A model generated the notes under the pieces. That model was not told the DNA's origin. It made no database searches and worked only from the letters and a program-made list of their open reading frames with translations. The position numbers and the translations under genes are program-made. Positions 1-9,300 of a stretch of DNA of 64,000 nucleotides are shown here, piece by piece. This stretch comes from Hamiltosporidium tvaerminnensis (lineage: Eukaryota > Microsporidia > Dubosqiidae). Where the stretch lies: positions 905,013-969,012 of the forward strand of contig CM061252.1 of assembly GCA_022605425.2 (NCBI GenBank), read 5' to 3'. Numbering within the stretch: position 1 is the stretch's first letter; every line of letters begins with the position of its first letter.

Positions 1-420
1 ATCAAGTACTTTCTCTTCCTTAGCTTTATATTCTTTTAAAGCCAAAGAAGCAATCCATATATAATAGGTGGCATTTTGCTCAATTTTCGGAAAGTACTAA
101 TATGAGGTTATTGAGAAATCAAAAGTTACTTCTGAATACCCTATATGATAAATGTCTCAATCAATATATTGAAGGCTTTTAATAACAATTTCGGAAATTT
201 TAATAAGGCTATATTTAGATCGAATACGACGTATTATGACCAAGATAAGAAATTATATTTATAGGATGGTGATTATAGTTTTTAATAGTTCCAATGTAAT
301 AAATAAACAAAAAAAAGACCTAATACCTTACCAGCAAAAACTTCCAATTATGGTAAATGTTATAAGTTTATTAAGGTTGGTCATTTAAAATGCTATAAGA
401 ATAAATACCATTAAAGCATA
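1..420 (+). repeat. Subtelomeric repeat copy S1, right end only
   Basis: The window opens inside a copy of the 6-kb subtelomeric unit. It shows the same ordered landmarks as copies S3-S7: a pyrimidine-rich start with CTTAGCTTTATATTCTTTT, the word ATATGAGGTTAT, the CGTATTATGACCAAGAT word, and the best-conserved motif AAAACTTCCAATTATGG near 337-353. The left part of the unit lies outside the window. There is no open reading frame of note. The call rests on sequence shared with 16.8-17.1, 22.8-23.1, 31.6-31.95 and 44.0-44.35 kb. Confidence 0.8.
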
Positions 421-2019
421 TGCGTATTTTTAACGATTTAAAAATAAATAAAGAATTTTTTGAAAAATTACTAAAAATAAATAGCATTTCATAATTATTC
501 AAAAAAGTTGTAAAATTTTAAAAAAAAATTATTTTTTGAAGAAAAAAAAGCTAAACTTTTAGAAAATTATATGGGATGTGAAAAAATTGCTAAATTATAG
601 ATTTTTAAAAAACTTGATACCTAAATAAATATAAAATGAATCCATAAAAATAGTACACAATTCCAAAATTAAATGAAAAAATGTAGAAAACATAATAATT
701 TATACATAGGTTTGAAAATATAAATAATACGCTTAAATCTATACAAAACATACAGAAAAAAATAGAACTGGCTTGAAAAAATAGTAACTAATAATAAAAG
801 TTGTAAAATACTAAAGCATAAAAAATTTCAGAGATTCGAAAAAACCATATAATGTTTTTTAAAAACGTTTTTTTTTTAAAATGTATAACAAAGAAAAAAC
901 ATTTCTTTAAAATGTAAAATATACACAAAATAAAAAAATGTAAACATTAGGAACTTTTATAGGATCAAATTTTCAAAAAAAGACAATTTCTAAGTAACTT
1001 TGATTTAAATATTTAAACATCCACAGATAGAATAGAGATATTTTTAAACTCAAATGTGTAATTCATCCAAAACCCTTCAGGGTTGGGGTGATCACTCTAA
1101 GAGATAATACGAATGAAATCAAATTAAAAAAAACTGTAAACTGAAAGCGAAACAAAATTAATAGCTGTTTTGATTCAGATTTATTCTCCGATCAACCTTT
1201 TTACTACACGTTTTTTACCCTAATCTACATTTTACTTCCCCCTAGGTTCCTTTCTTCCACTTTAACCTTAAAAATGTATCTCTATATACCATACCACTAC
1301 TGCAATCTGTCCCATTCAACGCAAATAAATTATTTCAGACCAAGTGTTTTATAAACATTACTCTTAAATACAGAATTTGAATACATAATTTACATTAAAA
1401 GAAAGATTACGAAACATACTAAAAACATCTACATAACTATATAAGTTAGAGTTTTCATTAATTTTTTTGTTTTAGGTTTTAGGATTACATGGAAAGGCAA
1501 GTTTTATTTTCTCCGTGACAACCGATTGCAATTTACACATTAAATTTTTTTTAGTAAAACATTTTTTTTTATTTTATTCTTATTTTTATACAAATTTATT
1601 TGCTGTAACAACTTTAGAATAAATTCTTACCAAACTGTTTTTGATTATTATATCTAAAATAATTGAATTCACCTTATTTTTCAAATTTTTGGAGTTTAGA
1701 ATTATCTAACTTCACCAGAGTTATATTATTACAAAAAGAAATCTGAATATATTATTAGATAAATAATAGTATTCCACAAATCATTTTTAAATCTAAATTT
1801 GTGTCTTTTCATAGTTATAAAATCTAAGAAAAAGTAAATTTTCAAGCAAAATAAATTTAAAAGCAAAATAATTTTAATTTATAAAAATTTTAAGTAGAAA
1901 AGGATTGGTGGCAAACATTACAATCACATTATTACTCGTGAATTATTGACGAAACCAATTTTATAAGGAAAAACAAACATGGTTTCTTACGATAGGGTAG
2001 GAAAAAATAAAATCAACTT
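421..2019. other. AT-rich spacer with a C-rich patch, no gene seen
   Basis: No open frame or coding-like island is visible. At 1,065-1,100 there is a short G-rich patch (AGGGTTGGGGTGATC). At 1,180-1,330 the plus strand becomes C-rich, including ACCCTAATC and TTCCCCCTAGG, reminiscent of the C-strand of a decayed telomeric array. A similar C-rich patch lies at 60.7-60.9 kb, at a comparable place upstream of the terminal repeat copy. The rest is low-complexity A/T. Confidence 0.55.
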
Positions 2020-3060
2020 TTAGATAAGAGAATTATTTTTCTCAATTAATTTCTATTTTTTTTACCCCAAATTTTATTCAACAAGAATAAAAAAATTAGA
2101 GAAAAAGAAAGAAAATTAGCCAAGGAAAAAAAGATTGTAGTTAGCGAAGAAAGATCTGTTCGACGAAAAAAGATTAGGAATTAAGTCAGGAGAATAAATC
2201 TGTTTTTGATGAGTAGATCGGGGCCAGCAAGTAAAAAAAAAATATTTTGGGAAAAAAGACAGTAGTTAGGGAAAAGATTCTGATTCGGAAAAAGATTTAA
2301 GATAGCGAAAAAAAGGGTTATAAAGGAAGAAAATTACGTATGGGAAAGGAGAATTAGTTATAAAAACAGGTTGGGGAATGGTGTTTAGTTAAAGTGAAAA
2401 GGTTTGCTAAAGAAATAAAGTATTGGTTTTTAAAATGTAAAAAAGACCAAGGAAAGTTAAAATCTGTAGAAAAGAATCCGTTTTTAAGAAAAAGAACCGG
2501 CAGAAAGAAAATATCTAGTTGAATCAATGGAGTCGGATAATTAATTGAATATTTGTTTTAAAGATACAAAATTTCAAAAAAGAAAGATATTTGAACAGAA
2601 TAATTAAAAAAACTTGAGAAAAAAATAATTGTCTGAGAGGAAGAGCAAGTTTATGGCAAAAAGAAAATTAGGGCGGAAATAAATTACTTGACGAAAAAAT
2701 ATATTTAAAGATAAAATGATTTGGTCGTGGAAATGATGGAGCTTTTCGAGAATATATTTAAAATATAAAGAAATTTAGGGGAAAAAATATTCTGTTATGT
2801 AGAACAGGCGCAAGGGTAAAAAGAATCGAGGTAGGGCAATAATAATAATGTTGGAGAAAAATGTTTGGATTGGGGGACTAAAAATTAGGGTAGGGAAAAC
2901 TTTTTTGGAATGTATGAAATTAATTAGTTGAGTGAAAAAAATTTTTGCTATTTTTTAAAGCGTGATTGGTTTTTAGAAATATTTGATTCTGCTTATGCTC
3001 CTAAAATATTGTAGAGCAGAGCAAAAGTTTAAAGATTTTGGTTAGGGGAACTATTTTGGT
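2020..3060 (+). repeat. G-rich degenerate telomere-like block (internal copy)
   Basis: The plus strand turns strongly purine-rich, built from loosely repeated words of the type TTAGGGAAAAAGA (for example GTTAGGGAAAAG near 2,266, ATTAGGGTAGGG near 2,885 and GGTTAGGGG near 3,045). The same kind of block, entered by TTTACCCC and followed by a similar T-rich stretch, recurs at 61.44-62.40 kb. The TTAGGG-like words are on the same strand as the terminal telomere. A coding origin (Lys/Glu/Arg-rich) was considered, but the frames are repeatedly closed, so decayed repeat is the better reading. Confidence 0.65.
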
Positions 3061-4150
3061 CTAATTACAATTAAATTCTTTCTTTTATTAATATTCAGCT
3101 GCTTTTTAATTTTTTTTAATTTTCATTTGGAAAATTCTTTTTTAAAACGTAAATATTATTGGTGCCAAAGTCCAAGAGTAGTTTTATCAGGAAAAAATTA
3201 AGAATTCTGCTAAATTCAAATTATTACGCGTAGAAAATTATTTAATATTAGGAGTTTACCGTTTTAAAATTTTAGATGAATAAACTCAATACTTGTTTGT
3301 TTATTGTTAAAATTTTTTTTTAATTAAAAATGATTAAAGCTTTGCATTTCGAAGCTCTTTTATTTTTATATTCAAAAGAAATGTCGCTATTTTATTCATA
3401 AGGGTTTTTAATGTAAAAACAATGTCTGGATATTTTACTTACTTGGATAAAAGTACGAAAATCATAAAAAACCTTAAAAAAAGCGATTTCAATAGAGATT
3501 TAGGCATATATTCGTTCTATTTCTACTTATTGTATATTCTTACTAAAAGAGAAACTAAAATTTTCTATGCTCGAGCCAAAAAAAAGCCATTTTAATTTAA
3601 TTTGAAAAGAATTGAAATATTTCATGCAAATCACAATAACTAGCTCAGAAAAGCAAAATTAAGAGTTAATTTATTAGAAAGTGCATAAAGCACTTAATAC
3701 CATTCCAATTTAAAATTTTTGCTTCTACTGACCTGGGTGAGCGAAATACTTGAGAAATATAGTAAAGAAAATAATATTTACCTAATCTGTAGCAGTGAAA
3801 TACTTGAGAAAGTTAGTTTAGAAAAACATTAAAGAAATATACGTTTCGATTAACTTTTCAATGTCTTTATATAAGTTCTGTAACATAGCTAGCAACAAAG
3901 TATGTAATACCTTTAGAAAGATGAAACGAACACATTTATTTATATAGAAATGTAAATATATAAGAATCACACATATGCAAAATATTATAAAAGACCTATC
4001 GTTTTAGATTGTGATTGAATTAAGCACTTAAAATCATACAATCAAAATTGTAGATATTGTAAACAATAAATTACGGTTGTTCGTAAAATGATTTAAGATT
4101 TTTCTGAATAGTATTTTGATATAATTTTATTGTAGTGGGTAAATATTTCC
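3061..4150 (+). repeat. Spacer shared with the telomere-adjacent unit
   Basis: No gene. This stretch joins the G-rich block to the left anchor of S2 and aligns by eye with 62.35-63.25 kb: a T-rich run, then a TTATGGTGC / TTATTGGTGCC word, then the approach to the ATTGCYTTAAAGTTCTTG anchor. Similarity is patchy but in the same order and at similar spacing (about 1.1 kb here, 0.85 kb there), so it belongs to the same repeat unit. Confidence 0.5.
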
Positions 4151-5075
4151 AAACGACTTTTCTAACTAAATAGGCAGTGTTGTCCTAGTATTTGGCTCAT
4201 TGCTTTAAAGTTCTTGTAAATACAATTGATGTTGTTGGTAGGCGTATCTTAGCATTATAGAGTGATTAAAATCATTCATTTCGAATTCTTTGATTTGTAA
4301 ACAAAATCGATTGTTGTTCAGGGCATCTATATTAGAGCAAGTATATAATTATGTAAATACCTTGCATAAGTCTTTCTATAATCCAGCAATTAAGATATAA
4401 ACAGATACAGCAAATATAGCTGCAAATATTAAAGAGAATGGATATCTGTGAACGGTGACATTTGGTATATTTGGCTTCCACTTCAGTACAGTCATAGCTC
4501 TTGTAGTTTAAAGGATGGAGAGCTTTTCCTATAGAGCATCCGATATTTCAAACATATTCTTGAAGCTAATCTGTAGAAGATGCTACAAAATGAAAAACCC
4601 TTGCCTATTTATACTTTATAATTTTTTTACAATCAATGTCACTTAGAATCAAAATTCATTTAATTCGTTCAGTATCTTGATAGATATTCTTCCAAAACAA
4701 TCTATCTAATTACAATATGAGTTAGCTCAAGTCACAATTGTTAATTATACCATCCAATGTTTACCCTTCTAAACCATTTTAATGTATAACAATACTTATT
4801 TAAATAATGTTCTTGGCTTCTTTTAAATCATACTAAGATATTTTTATTAGTATATCCCTACATATATAATTTTCTTCAGATTCTATTTCATATCTGAATT
4901 TATAACTTGCATAAATTTAAATAAAAAAGAAAGAAATTATAAAAATAGCTGTAAAATGAATTAATTTCAAACAATGTATTATCTAAAAAAAATTTATTGT
5001 TTAATACGTATATAGATATATTTAAAATAATTGCTACATGGAATCTTCTAAATTAGTAATAATAATTTAAAAAAA
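4150..5075 (+). repeat. Subtelomeric repeat copy S2, left part, broken by a retrotransposon
   Basis: Begins with the left anchor (GGCTCATTGCTTTAAAG near 4,195-4,211), almost the same as S9 at 63.27 kb. It continues with landmarks found in S3, S5 and S6, such as GTAGAAGATGCTACAAAAT near 4,574 and TTTAATACGTATA near 5,001. After about 5,075 the match to the other copies stops at the retrotransposon. The expected right part, with the AACTTCCAATTATGG block, is not found on the other side, so the insertion was accompanied or followed by loss of the rest of the unit. Confidence 0.7.
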
Positions 5076-5101
5076 ATTAAAATATTTATTTGTTAAGATG
5101 C

Positions 5102-5764
5102 ATGGGTAGAAAGAAAAATGTTAGCAGCGAAATATCGAAAAATACCAAAATAAAGGCTGCAAACGACGCTGATGAGGTGAAAAAGAGTGATAGTGAGATA
5201 CAAAAATGTAAGCTACACCCACCGGCGATTCCCCTACCTTCCTCCTCCTACACAACAATAACACCTCCACCACCAAGCCAAACATGCAGTAAAATGCAAA
5301 ATAGTGGGCTTGACACCTTACCTTCGCCTAATGCACCAGTTCCCTCTTCGGTTGAAGTCTCTGCGTGCGAGCCATCGTACGACATGACAAGCCCCTGTAC
5401 TCTAGCTATTCCGGAAGGTAACAGGCTAATGACATTGCGGACGATATTCGATTCCGTAACAGCCGACCCGAAGGAATGGCCTCGAATTGTTTTTTTTGCA
5501 GTACAGACAAGGTTTGAAAGAATGCCAAGAAATGGCTGGACAGAGCTTCACAGGTACTATAATGAGAAATTCGGCTGCACTGAAACTCTCGAAGTGTTAA
5601 AAAAATTGGCACAAAGTGAGATGGGAAAGGATGTAAAATCAGAAGAGAATGGAGAGCGACGTAGAATCGCCACTTGTCTCGCTGATACATGCACCTTGAC
5701 CGACACCACGGAGTACATAAACCTGAGAGATAAATTCTTGAGTAAAATCAAAGAAATCTCATGA
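5102..5764 (+). pseudogene. LINE ORF segment 1: N-terminal region
   Basis: I chose ATG 5,102 because the frame upstream offers only TTG at 5,090. The first 40 residues are Lys-rich (MGRKKNV...). Residues about 42-90 are a Pro/Ser/Thr-rich linker (including PPAIPLPSSS and TPPPPS). The C-terminal third holds a compact segment with aromatic spacing (GWTELHRYYNEKFG) that could be a Myb-like or other DNA-binding helix; no CCHH finger of the R2 type is visible. The frame stops at TGA 5,762 and the protein continues in another frame. This part would be expected to help target-site recognition; that is inferred from the R2 family layout. Confidence 0.75.
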
Positions 5765-5780
5765 GAAGGAAATTGGAAAA

Positions 5781-6041
5781 GTGGTGGTCCGAACTAGAAA
5801 ACATCCAAATGAATTGGTTGATAGTAAAGTTCTGGATCTCATTAATCGAGTAGTCGGTGAATATGCAGGAGCTCATGTACCTGAGTCAATTACGGAAGCC
5901 GCGTATATCATGCAAGCTGCGCAGGTATGCTATGACGAGGCAACACGTAAAGAGAAGCCTAGATCCGCTTGGAAGGAAAACATAGAAAGTAAAATTTCTA
6001 AGTTAGTACTTTCCAAAGATCTTCCTCGAGAAGGCTCGTAA
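5781..6041 (+). pseudogene. LINE ORF segment 2: linker before reverse transcriptase
   Basis: An 86-codon open stretch (HPNELVDSKVLDLINRV..., later YIMQAAQVCYDEATRKEK) continues the same protein one frame over from segment 1, then hits TAA at 6,039. Coding resumes in a third frame from about 6,020 (KARKQEKLSTSETKSLKK) straight into the reverse transcriptase. It starts with GTG in the frame as given, which is unlikely to be a true start. Helical, charged and without a recognisable domain, it corresponds to the region between the N-terminal domain and RT motif 0. Confidence 0.75.
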
Positions 6042-6087
6042 GCAGGAAAAGCTCTCCACTTCGGAAACGAAGAGCCTTAAGAAAATC

Positions 6088-7284
6088 ATGCGAGAGTTTA
6101 ATTTAAACTTGAGCAGCGTAACTGATCTTTCTGAGGCTTTAGTTAAGAAGAATGAGTCTTTGAATGTTTACGAGAAAAAAATTACGATGCATGAAAGTAG
6201 GAAGCAATTCCGAAAAGAGAATCGTATGTTTGAGCTTTTCCGAGGTCGATTTTATCGTGGGTTATCTGAGCGTGTGGAATCCGAGCATGTGGTTAGCCGT
6301 GATGAAATTGTGAGTTTTTGGTCTACAATGTGGAACAAAAATGATGACACAGTCACGTACGATGATTATTTGATTCCATTTGTATCAGATAATCATCCGA
6401 CCACGTTTCCTTCACTTGATGAATTTGTGAATATCATTAATTGGCTTCCTAATTGGAAAGCTGCTGGAATTGATGGTATTTACAATTTTTTTATTAAGAA
6501 ACTTACAACTCTTCACAAATATCTTTATGATATTGTGAAAGTTATATGTTTAGAAGGAACACCTCAAGCTGATTGGTTTTACTGCGGGCTTACGTATTTG
6601 ATACCGAAAGGAAGTCCACGAAGAGGCTCTGACTACAGGCCAATCACTTGTATGTCCAACCTCTATAAGTTAACGACAAAGTGTGTAACGAAAGTCGTTC
6701 AACTTGAAGTGGAAAGGCGAGGGTTGCTTGCAGAGAACCAATTAGGGGCGGTAAGAGGTGTGCAGGGAGCGAAAGAGCAGGCTCTACTGAATATTGCCTT
6801 AAATAAAGAGTATGGAAATAATCTTAAGGCAACATGGATTGATGTTAAAAAAGCTTATGATTCAATAGATCATGCTTATTTAACTCAATGCATTGAAAAC
6901 CTTAATTTACCTGATTGGATCCTGAAATTTATTAAGGTAATTATATCAAAATGGAAAATTGATATATCAGTAGGGCCTGAAAAAATCATGAGCAAGAAGA
7001 TTGATAGAGGGATTCTACAAGGAGATAGTCTGTCACCTTTGTTATTTGTGTTGTGTATGGATCCATTAAGCCGAAAGCTTAATGAAAAATACACAAAAGT
7101 GACAGTACAAACAGATGCAGAATCCCATTCTACTAATCATCTCTTGTTTATTGATGATCTTAAGCTCCTTGCAAAAGACAGCTCCACATTGAGTGCTATG
7201 ACAGGCGAGGCAAAGGAATTTTTAGAGGTGATTGGCTTAGAGATTAACAAAGAGAAGTCAGCCACAAATGATACTGTGTTGTGA
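6088..7284 (+). pseudogene. LINE ORF segment 3: reverse transcriptase
   Basis: A 398-codon open frame with an intact RT core. Motif 1/2 region: LIPKGSPRRGSDYRPITCMS. Motif A: IDVKKAYDSIDH, catalytic Asp near residue 252. Motif B: GILQGDSLSPLLFVLCMDP near residue 308. Motif C: FIDD at 354-357, a variant of F/YxDD with both Asp present, followed by LKLLAKD. This enzyme would copy element RNA into DNA at a nicked chromosomal target (target-primed reverse transcription). The last residues after KEKSATND are out of frame; the protein continues from about 7,268. The ATG at 6,088 is internal to the ancestral ORF, not a true start. Confidence 0.92.
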
Positions 7285-7771
7285 AGATACTGCTACTCTT
7301 CTAGAAGGTGTTAGTGTTTACAAATATTTAGGAATAATAGAAGATAGCAGAGGAATCCCAACACGTAGCTCATTTGAAGAAGTACAGAGCAAACTTATAT
7401 CAAGAGTTGAAAGACTTTGTCACACTAGATTAAATGCAAAAAATTTATTTTCTGCAATCAATCAACATGCGATATCGTTAATCAACTACCACATAGGAGT
7501 ACTTCGACTTGAACCGGCTGACTTCTCTAAGTTAGATGATGCAGTGCGTGCGGTGTTGGTTAAAAATAAGATACATCTCCGCCCAGGATGTAAAGAGCGG
7601 TTGTATACCTTCCTAGAACAGAACTTGGAAGAGGCCTACATAGTGTTGAGTTGCGAAGCGAACATATGCTTCTGCAACTCTTGGATTGTCTGGAAAAAAG
7701 TAAAGAAATATCAACTAGACGAGCAGCAATCCTCAAGGTGGAGAATAATAATAAAACCCATCTTGCACTAA
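7268..7771 (+). pseudogene. LINE ORF segment 4: RT thumb and connection
   Basis: Continues the RT C-terminus (VSVYKYLGIIEDSRG, typical of the R2-superclade region after motif E) through a thumb-like helical stretch (RVERLCHTRLNAKNLFSAINQHA). Authentic coding seems to end near 7,610. Beyond that this frame is a shadow, because the characteristic LPRTELGRGLHSVELRSEH text runs in the neighbouring frame. The overlap with segment 3 at 7,268-7,284 marks a frame break. Confidence 0.8.
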
Positions 7772-7965
7772 TAAAAGGCTTCTTAAAAGTAAAGTACAGG
7801 TTGGTAGAAGAAGTCACTAAGAAAAGTTTAGAAGAAGCTCAACTTGCAAAACTATATAACGAAATAGAAAAACGAAAACTCCATTCAAAGTTATATAATG
7901 CAAGAAAAAATGAGCTTGTGAGTGTTAGTGACTCTTCAAGGTGGCTTAAAGAGAGGAAATATTAG
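7611..7965 (+). pseudogene. LINE ORF segment 5: LYLPR/ELGRGL linker region
   Basis: Reading in this frame from about 7,611 gives LPRTELGRGLHSVELRSEH, a diagnostic block of R2/R4-type elements between RT and the zinc knuckle. A long helical, Lys/Glu-rich segment follows (KVKYRLVEEVTKKSLEEAQ). The frame ends at TAG 7,963-7,965 inside a motif (SRWLKERKY) whose continuation NIRPRNEA is one frame over. Confidence 0.82.
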
Positions 7966-8083
7966 GCCACGAAATGAAGCTGTGTTCTGCTATATCCAGG
8001 ATAGAAATGTATTCTGGGGAGCAGATGGTGTGTGTCAACATTGCGGGAAGTCTGGTAAGACTGTGGATCATCTAGCTAACTAG
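7952..8083 (+). pseudogene. LINE ORF segment 6: CCHC zinc knuckle
   Basis: In this frame GNIRPRNEAVFCYIQDRN leads into CQHC, then a His eight residues later. The frame closes at TAG 8,081-8,083. The fourth ligand, a Cys, is encoded just downstream in the frame of segment 7, so one extra base around 8,078-8,081 splits a CX2CX8HX4C knuckle. This nucleic-acid-binding finger sits directly before the endonuclease in R2-type elements and is thought to help position the target or template. Confidence 0.82.
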
Positions 8084-8084
8084 A

Positions 8085-8531
8085 TGCGAAAAAATGCTAG
8101 GCCATGATTACACTAGACGGCATAATGAAGTGGTCAGATGCCTACACCTTCTTCTTCTAAATAGATATAAGTTTAAGTCTTCAAAACGAATAAGGAGCCA
8201 CTCAGTTCAAGAAATTCTTGATAATGAGTATGCAGAGATAAGAGTGGACACCAGAATTAAAACTGATGTTAAAATTCGGAATAACAGACCGGACATATTT
8301 ATTTTAGATAAGAAGAAGAATAAGATAACACTCATTGAAGTAGGAATCACTTCCCAAGATTCACTTCAAATAGTTGAAACTGAAAAACTTAGGAAGTATG
8401 ACCTGCTAGCCAATGAGTTGGGTCTTATTTATAGGTGTAGTGTTGAGATAATCCCCTATGTGATGACCTGGGACGGTATTGTGACAAAATACCATAAATC
8501 TCATCTTAAAAGACTAGAAATACCCATGTAA
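8085..8531 (+). pseudogene. LINE ORF segment 7: restriction-enzyme-like endonuclease
   Basis: After the split zinc ligand the frame reads into TRRHNEVVRCLHLLL, then RPDIFILDKKKN and ITLIEVGITSQD, followed by EKLRKYDLLANEL. This is the PD-(D/E)xK-like arrangement of the RLE endonuclease in R2, R4/Dong and CRE elements, with Arg-Pro-Asp, then Glu on the next strand, then the Lys-containing KLRKY helix. The enzyme would nick the target DNA to prime reverse transcription. RLE elements tend to be site-specific; this copy lies in a subtelomeric repeat, though whether that is its preferred target is unknown. Confidence 0.88.
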
Positions 8532-8872
8532 TGTAGAGGCATACATTCAGTCTATAGTACTTAAGAAGACAGTCGAAACTATTTCCTTTGATCGACGAAG
8601 AGGACTTGAGTCAGGACTAAATGCCGAAGAGAGCTGGGAGAGAGCGTCAATGGGTGTTATTATGAGATCAGAGATGCATGAGGAACCAATACCCCCTTTA
8701 AAAGAAGCGAAAACGAGAGGAAGATGGTGTCAAAATTTTAAACCAAAAATAATACAGCCCCCTTATTTTACAAGGAGGAACCACTTTAGAGGAACCGACC
8801 AATAACATAAATGAAGAGTCGGATTTGGAAGAAGAGACAAAAGTGGTCAAAGAGGTAGAAGAAAACATGTAA
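8530..8872 (+). pseudogene. LINE ORF segment 8: C-terminal tail
   Basis: A frame change near 8,530 restores coding: NVEAYIQSIVLKKTVETISF and then RRRGLESGLNAEESWERAS, followed by a basic, Pro-containing tail. A further change around 8,745-8,790 leads to an acidic end (NEESDLEEETKVVKEVEEN) closing at TAA 8,870-8,872. The fit of both parts to one continuous C-terminus is inferred from composition and position. AT-rich non-coding sequence follows. Confidence 0.68.
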
Positions 8873-8935
8873 AAATGGTAAAAAATATTTTAACCCAGAA
8901 TTTAATTAAATAAAGATGCATATCATTTAACTAAA

Positions 8936-9300
8936 GTTTTATTTTTATCAAAAGTACTAAAACCAGGAAAGCTTTGGATGAGCGAATATACATTCACTAA
9001 AATTCTAATTTTTTATTCTTTATTGTAATATTGTCAGTATGAGAAAAGGCACATTATTTATTCTCTGTTTTCTTTAAAATCAATATAAATAAAATAGTAT
9101 TCAAACAAAAAGAAGCATTTAGACCTATGAGTTTGGAATTTTTTTAACGCAAAAAGTACTAAAAAAATATACATTTAAAAATATTTCTTCAAAACAGCAT
9201 TACCTTTAAATTTTTAGAAAATATAAAATATGTTTAATCTTCTAACACAAACCAAAAAATAATATATTATCTTTTTCTTTATAATATACAACTTTACCTC
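8936..9300. other. AT-rich spacer between retrotransposon and S3
   Basis: Contains probable element 3' untranslated sequence and short repeat remnants; the word AAAAGTACTAAA appears twice (near 8,950 and 9,154). No gene, RNA or clear target-site duplication could be recognised. Confidence 0.4.

Larger units (their letters stand above)
5076..8935 (+). mobile_element. Degenerate R2/R4-superclade non-LTR retrotransposon (LINE)
   Basis: A single coding strand carries, in order: an N-terminal basic/proline-rich region, reverse transcriptase, the LYLPR/ELGRGL region, a CCHC zinc knuckle and a restriction-enzyme-like endonuclease. That is the single-ORF layout of site-specific R2-type and R4/Dong-type elements. 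The reading frame is broken by about eight frame changes, but no nonsense codon interrupts any segment. The element is visibly more GC-rich than its surroundings, so it is younger or less decayed. It ends with TAA at 8,870-8,872, followed by AATTAAATAAAG; the precise 3' end and any target-site duplication cannot be fixed by eye. The element lies within repeat copy S2. Confidence 0.9.
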
